From an uncultured Eubacteriales bacterium (lineage in GTDB: Bacteria; Bacillota; Clostridia; Oscillospirales; Acutalibacteraceae), in NCBI GenBank assembly GCA_900319615.1, contig ONPE01000090.1, positions 1-6,986 of the forward strand: 6,986 nucleotides of DNA, read 5' to 3'. Made by a program: the position numbers and the translations under genes. Of this stretch, positions 5,733 through 6,986 are shown piece after piece; positions within the stretch are counted from its first letter, which is position 1, and each line of letters opens with the position of its first letter. The notes below the pieces were generated by a model. It searched no databases. It had not been told where the DNA came from and was given only the letters and a program-made list of their open reading frames with translations.

Positions 5733-6986
5733 TTATTTTTTGCTGAGAACTACATCGCCGAAGGTGGTGGTATCGGTGAAATAGCCGCCGGTGATGACAG
5801 CCTCGGGCTTGACGTAATTATCGTTGCGGTGGACAAACACAAATATCCTTGAATCGACGAGATGCTGTTGAGAATCATTCATATCAAACGCCCTTACTCC
5901 TGCGTTGATACCTTCATTCATATTAATACGTTTATTCTCTGTCGTCAGGAGGTTTTCCCACCTGTTATCGGCGATATCCGCAGGAACACGGTCATACTGA
6001 GCCGCGGCGACGGATGTGATATACGAGGCGTCGTTCTTATCCTTGTTGTTGATCAGCGCCGTTGTCTGATAGAGATACATCGGCGTGCCGTCAGTGCCGT
6101 AGTTCAGGTTGCGGTTACCGCAGAGCGTGTACTTGCGCTTGTCGATAGTCAGGCGCTTCTCGGGATCATCGCCGACGTAGACATACAGGTCTTTTACCGC
6201 GCTCTCCATATAGTACTTCGTCCTCTTGGTATTGACGTAATCGGGGTTGTAGTAATGGTAGCCGATGAAGACGCTCGCGCCGTTTGACGCGCCCTTGTTA
6301 AGATTAAGGGGCAGACAGTTCGTCGCGCCCTGCGTGAGCAGATCCTTCATCGCCTCGCTCTCGGACTTTCCTACGCCGACAAAGAAGCTGTCGATGCCTG
6401 TAAGCTCGGAGTTGGTCTTTTGATGGATATAAAGGCTGTCGTCGGTATCGCCGTAGGGTACTGCGTACTCCGCCTCAGCCGTTACGTTGCCGTAAAAGTC
6501 CTTTTGCGCCGCTTTATCGCCGTGATCGACCGTCAGCACGGTTGAGAGCCCCGGCTCAAACACCTTTTCGGATATCTGTATCTCGGTGAGCGCGTCGCCT
6601 GTAGAGCTGCCGCCCGAGCTTGTCGTAGCGTACAGATAGTACATTTCACCGGTCGGAGATACTATCGGCGTGGGTTCTTTGTTTGTGACGTTCTGCACCA
6701 GCGAGTACTTCGCGCCGTTTACCGTAAGGGTCTCTGTCGGAGTCACGCCGAGCTGCGCTTTGTATCGCAGCAAGCCGTGTATTGCTTTCGCGGGATTATT
6801 GGTATACGTCACTCCGAGATATGCCGCTGCTTCGTCATAGTCTTCGACAGCGTATCCGCTTTTTCTGTCGCATTTGTTGTACCAGGTATGAACAGAGTAC
6901 TGCCTAAGATTCTGGTTGAGTATCTCCGACGAAGAGCCGAGCAGCGCGACATAGCAGGAGTCGTTGGAGAAATTATCGTTCGCTTT
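5733..6986 (-). CDS. C-terminal part of a large repetitive, probably extracellular protein (5' end outside window)
   Basis: The minus-strand frame is open from the stop at 5733-5735 to the right edge, so 417 C-terminal residues are visible and the true start lies outside. The GTG at 6810-6812 is not a likely start because the frame continues upstream with repeat sequence and no ribosome binding site is apparent. I do not recognise the protein with certainty. It is rich in Asn, Asp, Thr, Tyr and Gly, has no membrane helix, and is built from degenerate units of about 180-190 residues (numbering from the window edge): YVALLGSSSEI (12), FVGVGKSESEA (202) and FVFVHRNDNY (382) open successive units. 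The style resembles beta-rich repeat regions of secreted clostridial proteins. It may carry a catalytic or signal region upstream of the window. It ends in a short VVLSKK tail without dockerin, LPXTG or other anchor. It converges on the operon ending at 5385, and no clear terminator follows it. Confidence 0.72.
   Translation of the reverse strand, partial: KANDNFSNDSCYVALLGSSSEILNQNLRQYSVHTWYNKCDRKSGYAVEDYDEAAAYLGVTYTNNPAKAIHGLLRYKAQLGVTPTETLTVNGAKYSLVQNVTNKEPTPIVSPTGEMYYLYATTSSGGSSTGDALTEIQISEKVFEPGLSTVLTVDHGDKAAQKDFYGNVTAEAEYAVPYGDTDDSLYIHQKTNSELTGIDSFFVGVGKSESEAMKDLLTQGATNCLPLNLNKGASNGASVFIGYHYYNPDYVNTKRTKYYMESAVKDLYVYVGDDPEKRLTIDKRKYTLCGNRNLNYGTDGTPMYLYQTTALINNKDKNDASYITSVAAAQYDRVPADIADNRWENLLTTENKRINMNEGINAGVRAFDMNDSQQHLVDSRIFVFVHRNDNYVKPEAVITGGYFTDTTTFGDVVLSKK
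5736..6953 (-). repeat. Degenerate protein repeat of about 180-190 residues, two units plus a partial third
   Basis: Within the minus-strand gene, three short blocks recur in the same order. Block one: YVALLGSSSEI, FVGVGKSESEA and FVFVHRNDNY at visible residues 12, 202 and 382. Block two: EAAAYLGVTYTNNP and NGASVFIGYHYYNP at 52 and 235. Block three: TETLTVNGAKYSLV and EKRLTIDKRKYTLC at 84 and 276, each followed by YLYATT (117) or YLYQTT (304). Offsets between equivalents are 180-192 residues. Unit one spans about 6384-6953, unit two about 5844-6383, and a truncated unit three 5736-5843. The similarity is clear only at protein level, so the duplication is old. Confidence 0.6.

Noticed and set aside
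5862..6287. Forward open frame of about 141 codons opposite the repeat protein.
   Set aside because: Antisense of a repetitive minus-strand gene that stays open for more than 1.2 kb; no start signals.
6810..6812. GTG as start of the minus-strand repeat protein.
   Set aside because: The frame stays open to the window edge and the upstream residues match the repeat pattern, so the true start is outside.
1..6986. Defence system, prophage, CRISPR array, insertion sequence or tRNA.
   Set aside because: No matching motif, terminal repeat, spaced repeat or cloverleaf was found on either strand.

Overview
The window looks like chromosomal DNA from an anaerobic Clostridia member, most likely a Ruminococcus-like Oscillospiraceae. 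The main reasons are a secreted CotH-type protein ending in a type I dockerin, a second dockerin remnant ending in the IGKPI-type tail, Gram-positive Shine-Dalgarno sequences (AAGGAG, AAAGGAGG), and a mixture of GC-balanced coding DNA with AT-rich intergenic stretches. This placement is inferred from gene content and has not been tested by a search.

Layout. (1) 1-1413: a sigma-A-type promoter (76-105) drives an rmuC homologue (135-1346), a membrane-anchored coiled-coil protein with the RmuC nuclease-like domain. It appears to lack about 12 residues in a conserved motif. (2) 1414-3030: a secreted CotH kinase-like protein with a C-terminal two-repeat dockerin (1414-2961), closed by a hairpin terminator. 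(3) 3031-5385: a promoter with an extended -10 and a leader of about 130 nt containing repeated TGACAG elements, then three tightly coupled genes: a four-helix membrane protein (3216-3680), a DUF6765-like putative metallo-hydrolase (3680-4855, TAATG junction) and a six-helix DUF308/HdeD-like membrane protein (4852-5385, ATGA junction). (4) 5386-5732: no intact gene; it holds a half-dockerin pseudogene remnant, a strong rho-independent terminator and an imperfect AT-rich palindrome. (5) 5733-6986, minus strand: the C-terminal 417 residues of a large repetitive, probably extracellular protein that runs off the right edge and converges on the operon.

How the genes relate. The rmuC gene and the cotH-dockerin gene lie in tandem 67 bp apart, with no visible terminator between them, but no functional link is evident. 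The three-gene operon is the most system-like part: one soluble His/Asp-rich protein between two small membrane proteins, with stop-start overlaps that imply coordinated, near-stoichiometric translation. Its function is unknown. The dockerin protein, the dockerin remnant and the repeat protein suggest a locus rich in secreted or surface proteins in a cellulosome- or dockerin-bearing gut or rumen bacterium. No tRNA, rRNA, CRISPR array, transposase or phage gene was recognised.
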